Shown here one piece after another: positions 10,776 to 19,253 of a DNA stretch of 64,000 nt (its first letter is position 1; each line of letters opens with the position of its first letter). The stretch is from Leclercia sp. AS011. Lineage in GTDB: Bacteria > Pseudomonadota > Gammaproteobacteria > Enterobacterales > Enterobacteriaceae. The DNA lies in the NCBI RefSeq assembly GCF_037152535.1, contig NZ_JBBCMA010000001.1:2170001-2234000 (forward strand), given 5' to 3'. A program made the translations under genes and the position numbers. The notes beneath the pieces were generated by a model. The model had not been told where the DNA came from, ran no database searches, and saw only the letters and a list, made by a program, of their open reading frames with translations.

Positions 10776-10804
10776 AATGCCGGATGATTATCCGGCATTT
10801 TTTT
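10776..10804 (+). terminator. gpmA terminator (plus strand)
   Basis: Hairpin AATGCCGGA / TCCGGCATT followed by seven T residues. The T-run overlaps the stop codon of convergent aroG. Confidence 0.85.
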
Positions 10805-11855
10805 ATCCGCGACGGGCTTTCACCGCGTTCGCCAGCTGACGCAGCACCGTTTCGGTATCGTCCCAGCCGATGCAGGCATCGGTGACGCTCTTTCCGTAAA
10901 CCAGCGGCTCGCTGCCTTCCAGATTCTGATTGCCTTCCACCAGGTGACTTTCAATCATCACCCCGATAATGGCCTTTTCACCGCCGGCAATCTGCTGACA
11001 GACATCGGTCCCGACGTCCATCTGCTTTTTGAACTGCTTGCTGGAGTTGGCATGGCTGAAGTCGATCATCACCTGTGCCGCCAGGCCTGCTTTATCCAGA
11101 CCCGCCTTCACTTCCGCGACGTGTGCCGCGCTGTAGTTAGGCTCTTTGCCGCCGCGCAGAATGATATGGCAGTCGCCGTTACCGCTGGTGTTCACAATTG
11201 CGGAGTGACCCCATTTGGTGACGGAGAGGAAGCAGTGCGGCGCTCCGGCAGCATTGATGGCGTCGATTGCCACTTTGATGGTGCCGTCGGTGCCGTTTTT
11301 AAAGCCGACCGGGCAGGAGAGACCGGACGCCAGCTCACGGTGAACCTGAGATTCAGTGGTACGTGCGCCAATGGCACCCCAGCTCATCAGATCCGCCAGA
11401 TACTGCGGGGTGATCATGTCGAGGAACTCACCCGCCGCCGGCAGACCGCTGTCGTTGATATCCAGCAGCAGCTTACGGGCAATGCGCAGACCGTCGTTAA
11501 TCTGGAAGCTGCCGTCCATATGCGGATCGTTAATCAGCCCTTTCCAGCCCACCGTGGTGCGTGGTTTTTCAAAGTAGACGCGCATGACGATTTCCAGCTC
11601 ATCCTTCAGCGCCTCGCGCAGCGTCAGCAGACGCGCCGCGTACTCTTTCGCCGCAGCAGGATCATGAATGGAGCACGGACCGATTACCACCAGCAGACGA
11701 TCGTCATTGCCTTTCAGGATCTTATGGATCGCTTTACGGGCATGAGAAACGGTGTTAGCAGCATTTTCGGTGGCAGGAAACTTTTCAAGGAGCGCTACAG
11801 GAGGTAATAACTCGTTGATCTCTTTAATACGTAAATCGTCATTCTGATAATTCAT
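10803..11855 (-). CDS. aroG: Phenylalanine-sensitive DAHP synthase AroG
   Basis: First committed step of aromatic amino acid synthesis: phosphoenolpyruvate plus erythrose-4-phosphate to DAHP. The start at MNYQNDDLRIKEIN gives 350 residues, the AroG length. A 16-residue upstream extension is rejected. Family blocks seen include GPCSIHDP, PRTTVGWKGLINDP, GARTTESQ and KNGTDG. The sequence follows AroG (Phe-inhibited) rather than AroF or AroH. A perfect TyrR box lies 70 bases upstream. Confidence 0.96.
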   Translation of the reverse strand: MNYQNDDLRIKEINELLPPVALLEKFPATENAANTVSHARKAIHKILKGNDDRLLVVIGPCSIHDPAAAKEYAARLLTLREALKDELEIVMRVYFEKPRTTVGWKGLINDPHMDGSFQINDGLRIARKLLLDINDSGLPAAGEFLDMITPQYLADLMSWGAIGARTTESQVHRELASGLSCPVGFKNGTDGTIKVAIDAINAAGAPHCFLSVTKWGHSAIVNTSGNGDCHIILRGGKEPNYSAAHVAEVKAGLDKAGLAAQVMIDFSHANSSKQFKKQMDVGTDVCQQIAGGEKAIIGVMIESHLVEGNQNLEGSEPLVYGKSVTDACIGWDDTETVLRQLANAVKARRG

Positions 11856-11924
11856 CTTCTTTCCGCGTTGCCATATTTTTATAAACGAATGCAATCCCTT
11901 CAATCTATCTTGTCAGTCAGGAAG

Positions 11925-11942
11925 TGTAAACTCGCTTTTACA
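11925..11942 (-). promoter_or_regulatory. TyrR box upstream of aroG
   Basis: TGTAAA-N6-TTTACA, the exact TyrR consensus, in the aroG upstream region. TyrR represses aroG in E. coli. Confidence 0.85.
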
Positions 11943-12080
11943 CTACGCACAGATAAATCCTGGAATTCGCTTTAAAAACGCCACAAAGTAGCGAAAAACG
12001 AGATACACCCTAAACTTTTTAACTGTATGCACTGCATTTATTACGTTTACCGCGATTCCATACTGACCTAAGTATTGATC

Positions 12081-12176
12081 ATGGCATCTTTAACCACTGA
12101 GCACCGTATCGATTTCGCATATGCACTGTGGAAAGAAGTTATCCAGAACATAACGACCAGAACAGGAGCAGCATGA
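12081..12176 (+). CDS. Possible 31-codon upstream ORF coupled to ybgS
   Basis: Open frame [20 protein letters not shown]... whose TGA stop overlaps the ybgS ATG as TGATG, the arrangement used for translational coupling. It has no strong Shine-Dalgarno sequence (only TAAGT upstream). No known family was recognised. It may be chance, a leader peptide or a small protein. The rest of the aroG-ybgS gap (11856-12172) holds the TyrR box and promoter-like AT-rich DNA. Confidence 0.3.
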   Translation: MASLTTEHRIDFAYALWKEVIQNITTRTGAA

Positions 12177-12673
12177 TGAAAATGACTAAACTCGCAACCC
12201 TTTTCCTGACCGCTTCCCTCACCATGGCAAGCGGTGCTGCGCTGGCCGCTGATTCGGCCGCCGGCTCTGACAGCAATAACGGCCAGGCAAACGCCGCCGC
12301 TGACGCCGGTGCGGTAGCGCCTGACGCGCGTCAGAATATTGCGCCAAATAATACCGGCAATAGCCAGATTAATACCGGTTCCGGCACCACGGGTACCACC
12401 AGTAGCGGCGGCAGCGGCACCATGCTTAATCCCGATGGGACGAACGCTACTACCAACGGTACCACTACCGGTAGCGGCAATAGCTCTACCACCGGTGGCT
12501 CCAACTCCATCATGGGTAATGACGACCCAAGCAAGATGGGTAATGACGGCATGACCAAGGACGATCAGCACAAGAATTCGATGTGTAAAGACGGTAAATG
12601 TCCGGATCAGTCCGGTAAAGTGGATGCCGAACGCACTCCACAAGAACAAAAAACTGACGGCACTACCCAGTAA
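12176..12673 (+). CDS. ybgS: YbgS-like secreted protein with expanded Gly/Ser/Thr/Asn-rich region
   Basis: Homeobox-unrelated YbgS family, function unknown. The ATG at 12176 has AGGAG seven bases upstream and gives [15 protein letters not shown]..., 165 residues. A signal peptide ends at ALA (about residue 23). The mature part starts Ala/Gly/Asn-rich and continues through a low-complexity stretch of [11 protein letters not shown] and [15 protein letters not shown] repeats (about residues 55-115). It ends in the conserved [17 protein letters not shown] and a KTDGTTQ tail. E. coli YbgS is about 126 residues, so the middle is expanded. Followed by a strong terminator. Confidence 0.85.
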   Translation: MKMTKLATLFLTASLTMASGAALAADSAAGSDSNNGQANAAADAGAVAPDARQNIAPNNTGNSQINTGSGTTGTTSSGGSGTMLNPDGTNATTNGTTTGSGNSSTTGGSNSIMGNDDPSKMGNDGMTKDDQHKNSMCKDGKCPDQSGKVDAERTPQEQKTDGTTQ

Positions 12674-12696
12674 TTCAGGGGAATGCGGTTATGATG

Positions 12697-12726
12697 AAGG
12701 AGAGCTACGGCTCTCCTTTATTTTTT
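12697..12726 (+). terminator. ybgS terminator
   Basis: Nine-base-pair stem AAGGAGAGC / GCTCTCCTT with a TACG tetraloop, then a T-rich run. Confidence 0.88.
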
Positions 12727-12781
12727 GTGCAAAATGTTAAAAAATCTACACTTACAATAATAATGGAACGGGATCATATTC

Positions 12782-13717
12782 ATGGCGCACTCCCACTCGC
12801 ACGCCTCTTCTTCGCAGGACGACAATGCTAAACGGCTGATGCTGGCCTTCGCCGTTACGGCTACCTTCATGGTCATCGAAGTGATCGGCGGGCTGGTTTC
12901 CGGTTCGCTGGCGCTGCTGGCCGATGCCGGACATATGTTAACGGACGCCGCAGCCCTGCTCTTTGCGCTGCTGGCCGTGGTATTTGCCCGTCGCCCGCCC
13001 AGTCATGGCCGCACGTTTGGCTGGCTGCGTCTCACTACCCTTGCCGCCTTCGTCAATGCCATTGCGCTGGTGTTGATCACCGTTTTAATCGTCTGGGAAG
13101 CCTTCCAGCGTTTCCGCCATCCTCAGCCTGTCGCGGGCGTCACCATGATGGTGGTGGCGGTCGCCGGGTTGATCGCCAATATTCTGGCATTCTGGATTTT
13201 GCATCGTGGCAGTCAGGAGAAAAACCTCAACGTGCGGGCCGCGGCGCTGCATGTGCTGGGGGATCTGCTGGGTTCGGTGGGTGCCATCGCCGCGGCGCTG
13301 GTGATCCTCTGGACGGGCTGGACGCCCATCGACCCGATACTGTCGATTTTAGTCTCGTGTCTGGTGTTACGCAGTGCCTGGCGATTACTGCAGGAGAGTG
13401 TGAATGAGTTGCTGGAAGGGGCCCCGGCGTCGCTGGATATTCCGGCGCTGAAACGTGACTTAAGCCGATCCATTCCTGAAGTGCGCGACGTGCATCATGT
13501 TCACGTCTGGATGGTGGGAGAAAAACCGCTGATGACGCTACATGTACAGGTCATTCCACCCCACGATCATGATGCGTTACTGGGGCGTATCCAGCACTTT
13601 CTGGAGCACCATTACGCTATCGCACACAGCACTATCCAGATGGAGTACACCCCCTGTAACGGACCGGACTGCCACCTCAACGAGATCCAGTCCGGCCACG
13701 CCCATCATCACCACTAA
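12782..13717 (+). CDS. zitB: Zinc transporter ZitB (cation diffusion facilitator)
   Basis: Proton-coupled Zn(II) exporter of the inner membrane, 311 residues, six predicted spans. The metal site residues are visible as [13 protein letters not shown] (second span region) and HVLGDLLGS (fifth), giving the His-Asp/His-Asp pairs of CDF proteins. Both termini are histidine-rich (MAHSHSHA, and HAHHHH at the end). The cytoplasmic C-terminal domain is present. Its stop overlaps that of convergent pnuC. Confidence 0.95.
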   Translation: MAHSHSHASSSQDDNAKRLMLAFAVTATFMVIEVIGGLVSGSLALLADAGHMLTDAAALLFALLAVVFARRPPSHGRTFGWLRLTTLAAFVNAIALVLITVLIVWEAFQRFRHPQPVAGVTMMVVAVAGLIANILAFWILHRGSQEKNLNVRAAALHVLGDLLGSVGAIAAALVILWTGWTPIDPILSILVSCLVLRSAWRLLQESVNELLEGAPASLDIPALKRDLSRSIPEVRDVHHVHVWMVGEKPLMTLHVQVIPPHDHDALLGRIQHFLEHHYAIAHSTIQMEYTPCNGPDCHLNEIQSGHAHHHH

Positions 13718-14433
13718 GGTGCCAGCGCGTGGGAACCCCGTTCACGCGCGCTGTTAATCCACATCCTGCTGCCGTTCAGGGCAATAAAGGTGAGGATCAT
13801 ATACTCCAGCGACATGGCATAAACGCCCTGCAGGGCGAAAATCACCACGCTGATCACATTGATGATCACCCACAGCAGCCAGTTTTCGACATATTTGCGG
13901 GTCATCAGGATCATCGCGGCAATCGACAGTACCATCATGCACGAATCCCAGAACGGGAAGGCGTCAGGCTGTAGCTCCGGCATAGTGACGTTCAGTCCCA
14001 GGCTGCTCATCACCGACACCGCCACGCGGGTCAGGAAGGCGAACACCGGGTCGATATAGATCGTCATCAGGCCAATAGCGACCACGCAGGCGGCCAGCCA
14101 GCCGATAGCTTTCGGCAACGGCAGCCAGCGGATCTGTAGCTCCGCCTCCTGCTGACTGTTCTGCCGCGACCAGGCGTACCAGCCATAGATATTGGCCACA
14201 AAGAAGAACAGCTGCAGCAGCAGGCTGGCATACAGCTGGATCTGAAAGAAGATAATGGCGAAGAGCGTGACGTTCACCAGGCCAAATGCATAGTTGACGA
14301 TCTTCTCGAGGCTGGCGAGCCAGATGCAGAGCAGACCGGCAATCGTGCCGACGGCTTCAATCCATGACAAGTCATAGCCGCCGGTACCAATCGGTATATG
14401 TACCAGAATGTTTTGCGTGCTAAAAAAATCCAT
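13714..14433 (-). CDS. pnuC: Nicotinamide riboside transporter PnuC
   Basis: Seven-span inner-membrane facilitator for nicotinamide riboside, 239 residues. The hydrophobic profile and the WYAWSRQN segment fit the PnuC family. Second gene of the nadA-pnuC operon (29-base gap). It shares the NadR-controlled promoter upstream of nadA. Its stop codon overlaps the zitB stop by three of four shared bases, so the two genes are convergent without a spacer. Confidence 0.95.
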   Translation of the reverse strand: MDFFSTQNILVHIPIGTGGYDLSWIEAVGTIAGLLCIWLASLEKIVNYAFGLVNVTLFAIIFFQIQLYASLLLQLFFFVANIYGWYAWSRQNSQQEAELQIRWLPLPKAIGWLAACVVAIGLMTIYIDPVFAFLTRVAVSVMSSLGLNVTMPELQPDAFPFWDSCMMVLSIAAMILMTRKYVENWLLWVIINVISVVIFALQGVYAMSLEYMILTFIALNGSRMWINSARERGSHALAP

Positions 14434-14462
14434 CTTTTACCCCCAGCGTTACGTTACGTTGC

Positions 14463-15506
14463 TTAAGGACGTAGTGTAGCCGCAAAATCCAGCATCCGGT
14501 TAAGCGGAATTAACGCCCCTTCCCGCAGCGCTGGGTCGACATGGATCTCATGCGCCGCGCCGCCCGACTCCAGACCCTCTGCAATCGCCTTCAGCCCGTT
14601 CATCGCCATCCACGGACAGTGGGCACAGCTGCGGCAGGTTGCCCCCTCGCCCGCCGTCGGCGCTTCCAGTAGCTCCTTCTCCGGCACCGCCTGCTGCATT
14701 TTGTAGAAGATGCCGCGATCGGTGGCGACGATTAGCTGGCGATGCGGCAGCGTTTTCGCCGCATTAATCAGCTGGCTGGTTGAGCCAACCGCATCCGCCA
14801 TGTTGACGATTGCCTGAGGGGACTCCGGGTGTACCAGCACGGCGGCTTCCGGATAGAGGGCCTTCATGCGCTCCAGGGCCTGGGTTTTAAACTCGTCGTG
14901 AACGATACAGGCCCCCTGCCAGCATAGAATGTCAGCCCCGGTCTGTTTCTGGACGTAGTTACCCAGATGTTTGTCCGGCGCCCAGATAATTTTCTCCCCC
15001 AGGCTGTCGAGATGCTCAATCAGCTCCACGGCGATGCTGGAGGTCACCACCCAGTCGGCGCGCGCTTTGACCGCGGCAGAAGTGTTGGCGTAGACCACCA
15101 CGGTTCTGTCCGGATGGGCGTCACAGAAGGCGGTGAATTCGTCGATTGGGCAGCCTAAGTCCAGCGAGCACTCTGCATTGAGGGTCGGCATCAGAATGGT
15201 TTTTTCCGGACTGAGGATTTTCGCCGTCTCGCCCATAAAACGCACTCCGGCCACCAGTAACGTCGAAGCCGGATGTTTTGCCCCGAAGCGCGCCATCTCC
15301 AGCGAGTCCGAAATACAGCCGCCGGTCTCTTCGGCCAGCTGCTGAATTTCTGGATCGGTGTAGTAGTGCGCCACCATGACCGCATCACGCTCTTTGAGCA
15401 GACGCTTTATCTTTTCACGGTAAAACTGCTTCTCGTCCAGGCTCAGCGGAACAGGCTTCGGCGGGAAGGGGTAGATCGCGGCTTCGGGATCAAACATCAC
15501 ACTCAT
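14463..15506 (-). CDS. nadA: Quinolinate synthase NadA
   Basis: [4Fe-4S] enzyme condensing iminoaspartate with dihydroxyacetone phosphate to quinolinate in NAD synthesis. 347 residues, as in E. coli. The three cluster cysteines fit those in [22 protein letters not shown] and [12 protein letters not shown]. First gene of nadA-pnuC, with a NadR operator about 75 bases upstream. Confidence 0.97.
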   Translation of the reverse strand: MSVMFDPEAAIYPFPPKPVPLSLDEKQFYREKIKRLLKERDAVMVAHYYTDPEIQQLAEETGGCISDSLEMARFGAKHPASTLLVAGVRFMGETAKILSPEKTILMPTLNAECSLDLGCPIDEFTAFCDAHPDRTVVVYANTSAAVKARADWVVTSSIAVELIEHLDSLGEKIIWAPDKHLGNYVQKQTGADILCWQGACIVHDEFKTQALERMKALYPEAAVLVHPESPQAIVNMADAVGSTSQLINAAKTLPHRQLIVATDRGIFYKMQQAVPEKELLEAPTAGEGATCRSCAHCPWMAMNGLKAIAEGLESGGAAHEIHVDPALREGALIPLNRMLDFAATLRP

Positions 15507-15579
15507 TTTGGCTTCTCGTTTTACTGGCTTAACAATATTGCCTTTCTTTTGCCTGATATAGCAAGACGCAGGGCAATTG

Positions 15580-15597
15580 TGTTTTCTATACTAAACA
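15580..15597 (-). promoter_or_regulatory. NadR operator upstream of nadA-pnuC
   Basis: TGTTTT-N6-TAAACA, one mismatch from the NadR consensus TGTTTA-N6-TAAACA, in the nadA promoter region. Confidence 0.75.
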
Positions 15598-15649
15598 AGA
15601 TAGCCAATCTGGAGTGAAAAGTCACCGAAATTAGGTGCGGATAGCATTT

Positions 15650-15680
15650 GTCGGGTGGCGGCTTTGCCTTACCGGACCTA
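15650..15680. repeat. REP-like element
   Basis: Imperfect palindrome GTCGGGTGGCGGCTTTGCCT...CCGGACC between nadA and the tRNA operon, of the enterobacterial REP type (compare 28310, 32563, 37812, 58636 and 63743). Confidence 0.65.
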
Positions 15681-15697
15681 TAAAAGCTGTAGATAGC

Positions 15698-15724
15698 AAA
15701 AAGGCGCCTTTAGGGCGCCTTTTT
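15698..15724 (-). terminator. tRNA operon terminator
   Basis: Eleven-base-pair hairpin AAAAAGGCGCC / GGCGCCTTTTT, five bases beyond the last tRNA. It can act on either strand. Confidence 0.85.
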
Positions 15725-15728
15725 ACAT

Positions 15729-15804
15729 TGGTGGGTCGTGCAGGATTCGAACCTGCGACCAATTGATTAAAAGTCAACTGCTCTACCAACTGAGCTAACG
15801 ACCC
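15729..15804 (-). tRNA. tRNA-Lys (anticodon TTT), distal copy
   Basis: 76 bases with encoded CCA, starting GGGTCGTTAGCTCAG. Cloverleaf elements: D arm AGCTCAGTTGGTAGAGC, anticodon TTT at 34-36, T arm GGTTCGAATCC. Fifth and last tRNA of the operon; identical to the other three Lys copies. Confidence 0.97.
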
Positions 15805-15835
15805 CTTGCGGGATGTACTTCAATTTTATTCAGGC

Positions 15836-15911
15836 TGGTGGGTCGTGCAGGATTCGAACCTGCGACCAATTGATTAAAAGTCAACTGCTCTACCAACTGA
15901 GCTAACGACCC
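15836..15911 (-). tRNA. tRNA-Lys (anticodon TTT)
   Basis: 76 bases with encoded CCA, identical to the copy at 15729. The spacer to it is 31 bases. Fourth tRNA of the operon. Confidence 0.97.
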
Positions 15912-15952
15912 ATTCGGGTGTTGCCTGAATTATCACTCGGAACCAATAAAAT

Positions 15953-15970
15953 TGGTGGGTCGTGCAGGAT
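15953..15970 (-). repeat. tRNA-Lys 3' remnant
   Basis: The 18 bases ATCCTGCACGACCCACCA are identical to the 3' end of the neighbouring tRNA-Lys genes, but the rest of a tRNA is missing. Upstream, in the transcribed direction, lie hairpin-forming sequences (15971-16049) instead. It looks like the scar of a deleted or recombined tRNA copy, comparable to the tRNA-3'-end repeats in the E. coli tyrT region. Confidence 0.85.
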
Positions 15971-16026
15971 GACTCGGCTTCGCCTCGCCCTACGGGCCGT
16001 TGCTAAAGCAACGTTATCCTTCACGC

Positions 16027-16049
16027 TTAATATCTGAGTCAGATATTAA
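16027..16049. repeat. Perfect palindrome in tRNA spacer
   Basis: Eleven-base arms (TTAATATCTGA / TCAGATATTAA) around one central G, three bases past the CCA end of the tRNA-Lys at 16053. As RNA it would fold into a hairpin next to the tRNA 3' end and may influence processing. Confidence 0.75.
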
Positions 16050-16052
16050 AAT

Positions 16053-16128
16053 TGGTGGGTCGTGCAGGATTCGAACCTGCGACCAATTGATTAAAAGTCA
16101 ACTGCTCTACCAACTGAGCTAACGACCC
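16053..16128 (-). tRNA. tRNA-Lys (anticodon TTT)
   Basis: 76 bases with encoded CCA, identical to the other Lys copies. Third tRNA of the operon, three bases after tRNA-Val. Confidence 0.97.
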
Positions 16129-16131
16129 GAG

Positions 16132-16207
16132 TGGTGGGTGATGACGGGCTCGAACCGCCGACCCCCTCCGTGTAAAGGAGATGCTCTACCAACTGAGCTA
16201 ATCACCC
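16132..16207 (-). tRNA. tRNA-Val (anticodon TAC)
   Basis: 76 bases with encoded CCA, starting GGGTGATTAGCTCAG. Anticodon TAC at 34-36, T arm GGTTCGAGCCC. Second tRNA of the operon, between Lys copies, as in the E. coli lysT-valT-lysW cluster. Confidence 0.97.
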
Positions 16208-16234
16208 ACTCTGAACTGCCGGTACTGCTTTTAG

Positions 16235-16310
16235 TGGTGGGTCGTGCAGGATTCGAACCTGCGACCAATTGATTAAAAGTCAACTGCTCTACCAACTGAG
16301 CTAACGACCC
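16235..16310 (-). tRNA. tRNA-Lys (anticodon TTT), promoter-proximal copy
   Basis: 76 bases with encoded CCA, first gene of the tRNA operon. A promoter lies about 50 bases upstream (16362-16389). Confidence 0.97.
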
Positions 16311-16361
16311 ACTATTTTGGCTGCTTTTGGGCTGTTTGATATCCCTTGGCAACGGCGGCAT

Positions 16362-16389
16362 ATATTACTGATTTAAGAATTCTGCGCAA
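16362..16389 (-). promoter_or_regulatory. Promoter of the Lys/Val tRNA operon
   Basis: On the minus strand: -35 TTGCGC, 16-base spacer, -10 TAATAT. A GC-rich discriminator (TGCCGCC) follows, typical of stringently controlled stable-RNA promoters. Confidence 0.65.
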
Positions 16390-16472
16390 CTAATATTTTG
16401 ATGAATATCACTTAACTGCTTAGGAAGTATGCGGCAAGACCAGAAAAAACGCGATTTCTGGTCAACCGGCAA

Positions 16473-17267
16473 TCATCCCATCGCAGCAAGACGTTTTTGC
16501 GCTTGTTTTGCACCTTCGGTGCCCGGGAACTTAGTGACCACCTGCTGGTAGACGGCCTTCGCTTTCGCGGTGTCGCCTTTGTCCTGCATGATCACCCCGA
16601 CCTTGTACATCGCGTCAGGGGCTTTCGGTGATTTCGGGTAATTTTTTACTACGGAGGCGAAATAGAACGCCGCGTCGTCTTTTTTACCCTTGTTATAATT
16701 CAACTGTCCCAGCCAGTAGTTTGCATTGGGCTGATAGGTGGAATCAGGGTATTTCTTCACGAAGTTCTGAAACGCCGCCATCGCCTCGTCCTGGCGCGAG
16801 TTATCCTGCACCAGGGCAATAGCCGCATTGTAGTCAGTATTCGCATCACCGCTCTGTACAGGCGCGCCTGTTGAGGCTGACGCGTCAGCCTGCGGCGTTG
16901 CCGTAGCACCAGCTGCACCGGTTTGATCGCCTGTAGCGGGTTGCGCTGCTGCGCCGCCACTGTTCAGGCTATCCATCTGCAGCAGGATCTGCTTCTGACG
17001 CTCCACAACCTGATTGAGCTGATACTGGCTTTCCTGGATCTGTCCGCGCAGTGAATCAATATCGGCCTGGTTGTCAGAGAGCTGCTGCTGAAGTTGGGTT
17101 AAAAGCTGGCTGTGAGCATTAGAAATACGCTCGAGTTGGGTGACCCGGTCTTCTACCGAGCCTGAGCCGACACTACTGATTGGTGCCTGAGCAAAAGCGG
17201 CCCAGGGGGCCGCTATACCAACCAGTAACGACAGACTCAACAGATGATGTCTGAAGTTACTGCTCAT
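16473..17267 (-). CDS. cpoB: Cell division coordinator CpoB (YbgF)
   Basis: Periplasmic protein that couples PBP1B peptidoglycan synthesis to Tol-driven outer-membrane constriction. 264 residues. A signal peptide ends near AFAQA (residue 27). A coiled-coil trimerisation region (about 40-100, QLEERISNAHSQLL-type heptads) follows, then an Ala/Gly/Thr-rich linker. The C-terminal TPR domain (about 145-262) has YNAAIALVQ and YWLGQLNYNKG helices. Last gene of the tol-pal operon, nine bases after pal. Confidence 0.96.
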   Translation of the reverse strand: MSSNFRHHLLSLSLLVGIAAPWAAFAQAPISSVGSGSVEDRVTQLERISNAHSQLLTQLQQQLSDNQADIDSLRGQIQESQYQLNQVVERQKQILLQMDSLNSGGAAAQPATGDQTGAAGATATPQADASASTGAPVQSGDANTDYNAAIALVQDNSRQDEAMAAFQNFVKKYPDSTYQPNANYWLGQLNYNKGKKDDAAFYFASVVKNYPKSPKAPDAMYKVGVIMQDKGDTAKAKAVYQQVVTKFPGTEGAKQAQKRLAAMG

Positions 17268-17276
17268 GCAATTCTC

Positions 17277-17822
<546 letters not shown>

Positions 17823-17832
17823 TTAATTATTA

Positions 17833-19125
17833 TTACAGGTACGGCGACCAGGCAGGTGATTTTACCTGTCCATCAGTTGCCGGAATACGCGCTTTGAAAC
17901 GCCCATCGGTAGAAACCAGATTCAGCACGGATCCCATCCCCTGAGAAGAGCTGTAGATAACCATAGTGCCGTTAGGTGCCAGACTTGGCGTTTCATCCAG
18001 GAAAGTTGACGACAGAACCTGCACGCCACCCCCGCCCAGATCTTGTTTGGCAATGTGCTGCTGACCGCCGGCCGAGCTGACCATTACCATAAACTTACCG
18101 TCAGCGCTCACGTCAGCGTCCTGGTTCTGAGAACCTTCCCAGGTGATACGCTGCGGTGCACCGCCGTTGATATTCACTTTATAAACCTGTGGACGACCTG
18201 CCTGGTCAGAGGTAAAGGCCAGGTTCTGGCTGTCCGGGAACCACGTTGGTTCGGTGTTGTTGCTGCGACCGTCGGTGACCTGACGGATCTGGCCGGAGCC
18301 GATATCCATCACGTACAGGTTCAGGCTACCGGTTTTAGACAGGGCAAACGCCAGTTTAGAACCGTCCGGCGAGAATGCCGGTGCGCCGTTGTGACGTGGG
18401 AACGAAGCAACCTGACGCACTGCGCCGTTAGACAGCGTCTGGATAACCAGCGCTGAACGACCGCTTTCGAAGGTTACGTACGCCAGCTTGGAACCGTCCG
18501 GTGACCAGGCCGGAGACATCAGCGGCTGCGGTGAACGGTGAACGGTGAACTGGTTGTAGCCATCGTAGTCAGAGACGCGCAGCTCATACGGGAACTGGCC
18601 GCCGTTGGTCTGCACAACATAAGCGATACGGGTGCGGAATGCGCCTTTGATGCTGGTCAGCTTCTCAAACACTTCATCACTCGCCGTGTGGCCCGCATAG
18701 CGCAGCCACTGCTTATTCACCTTGTAGGTGTTCTGTGCCAGAACGGTACCCGGTGCGCCGCCGGTATCAACCAGCTGGTAAGCCACGGTATAACCGCCGT
18801 CCGGGTTAGGCGTAACCTGACCCACGACCACCGCATCGATACCCAGCGCAGACCATGCCGCTGGCTGCAGCTCAGCTGCAGTGCCCGGCTGCTGTGGCAG
18901 ACGAGAACGATCTAACGGGTTAAATTTACCGCTGTTGCGCAGGTCAGCAGCAACAATGCCACCCACATCTTCCGGCGCAGCGCCCGGCCCTTTCCACTGG
19001 AACGGAACCACACCAATCGGACGTGCCGAGTCCACCCCCTGGGTGATCTCGATACGCACTTCTGCGTGCAGCACAGCTGCCCACAGCATAAAGAAACCTA
19101 CTGCTACACGTAATGCCTGCTTCAT
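17833..19125 (-). CDS. tolB: Tol-Pal system translocation protein TolB
   Basis: Periplasmic beta-propeller that relays between TolA, Pal and OmpF. The second ATG of an ATGATG pair was chosen, because GGAG lies five bases upstream and the result is 430 residues, the family length. A signal peptide ends at LHA (residue 21). The N-terminal TolA-box region ([12 protein letters not shown]) is followed by a six-bladed WD40-like propeller with repeated SPDGSKLA motifs. Confidence 0.97.
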   Translation of the reverse strand: MKQALRVAVGFFMLWAAVLHAEVRIEITQGVDSARPIGVVPFQWKGPGAAPEDVGGIVAADLRNSGKFNPLDRSRLPQQPGTAAELQPAAWSALGIDAVVVGQVTPNPDGGYTVAYQLVDTGGAPGTVLAQNTYKVNKQWLRYAGHTASDEVFEKLTSIKGAFRTRIAYVVQTNGGQFPYELRVSDYDGYNQFTVHRSPQPLMSPAWSPDGSKLAYVTFESGRSALVIQTLSNGAVRQVASFPRHNGAPAFSPDGSKLAFALSKTGSLNLYVMDIGSGQIRQVTDGRSNNTEPTWFPDSQNLAFTSDQAGRPQVYKVNINGGAPQRITWEGSQNQDADVSADGKFMVMVSSAGGQQHIAKQDLGGGGVQVLSSTFLDETPSLAPNGTMVIYSSSQGMGSVLNLVSTDGRFKARIPATDGQVKSPAWSPYL

Positions 19126-19253
19126 CATGTCTCCCATATCCGGGTAACCTTACCCGCGATAATTTAGCAGAATGTTAACAAACCCAAATAAACAAAACTA
19201 CCAATCTACAGCCTCAAACGTAGACTGTTTTGCCAACTTTAGCGGGAAAATCG

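Noticed and set aside
15971..16052. Insertion sequence or integrated element at the tRNA cluster
   Set aside because: The insert is under 90 bases, has no transposase and no flanking direct repeats beyond the tRNA remnant; recombination between tRNA copies explains it better.
16119..16361. 80-codon minus-strand open frame across tRNA-Val and tRNA-Lys
   Set aside because: It is composed of tRNA sequence (LAQLVEQLTFNQLVAGSNPA-type translation is the usual false protein from tRNA genes).
16438..16463. Hairpin GACCAGAAA / TTTCTGGTC just after cpoB as a terminator
   Set aside because: The stem is present but no T-run follows on the minus strand, so calling it a terminator of the tol-pal operon is not secure.
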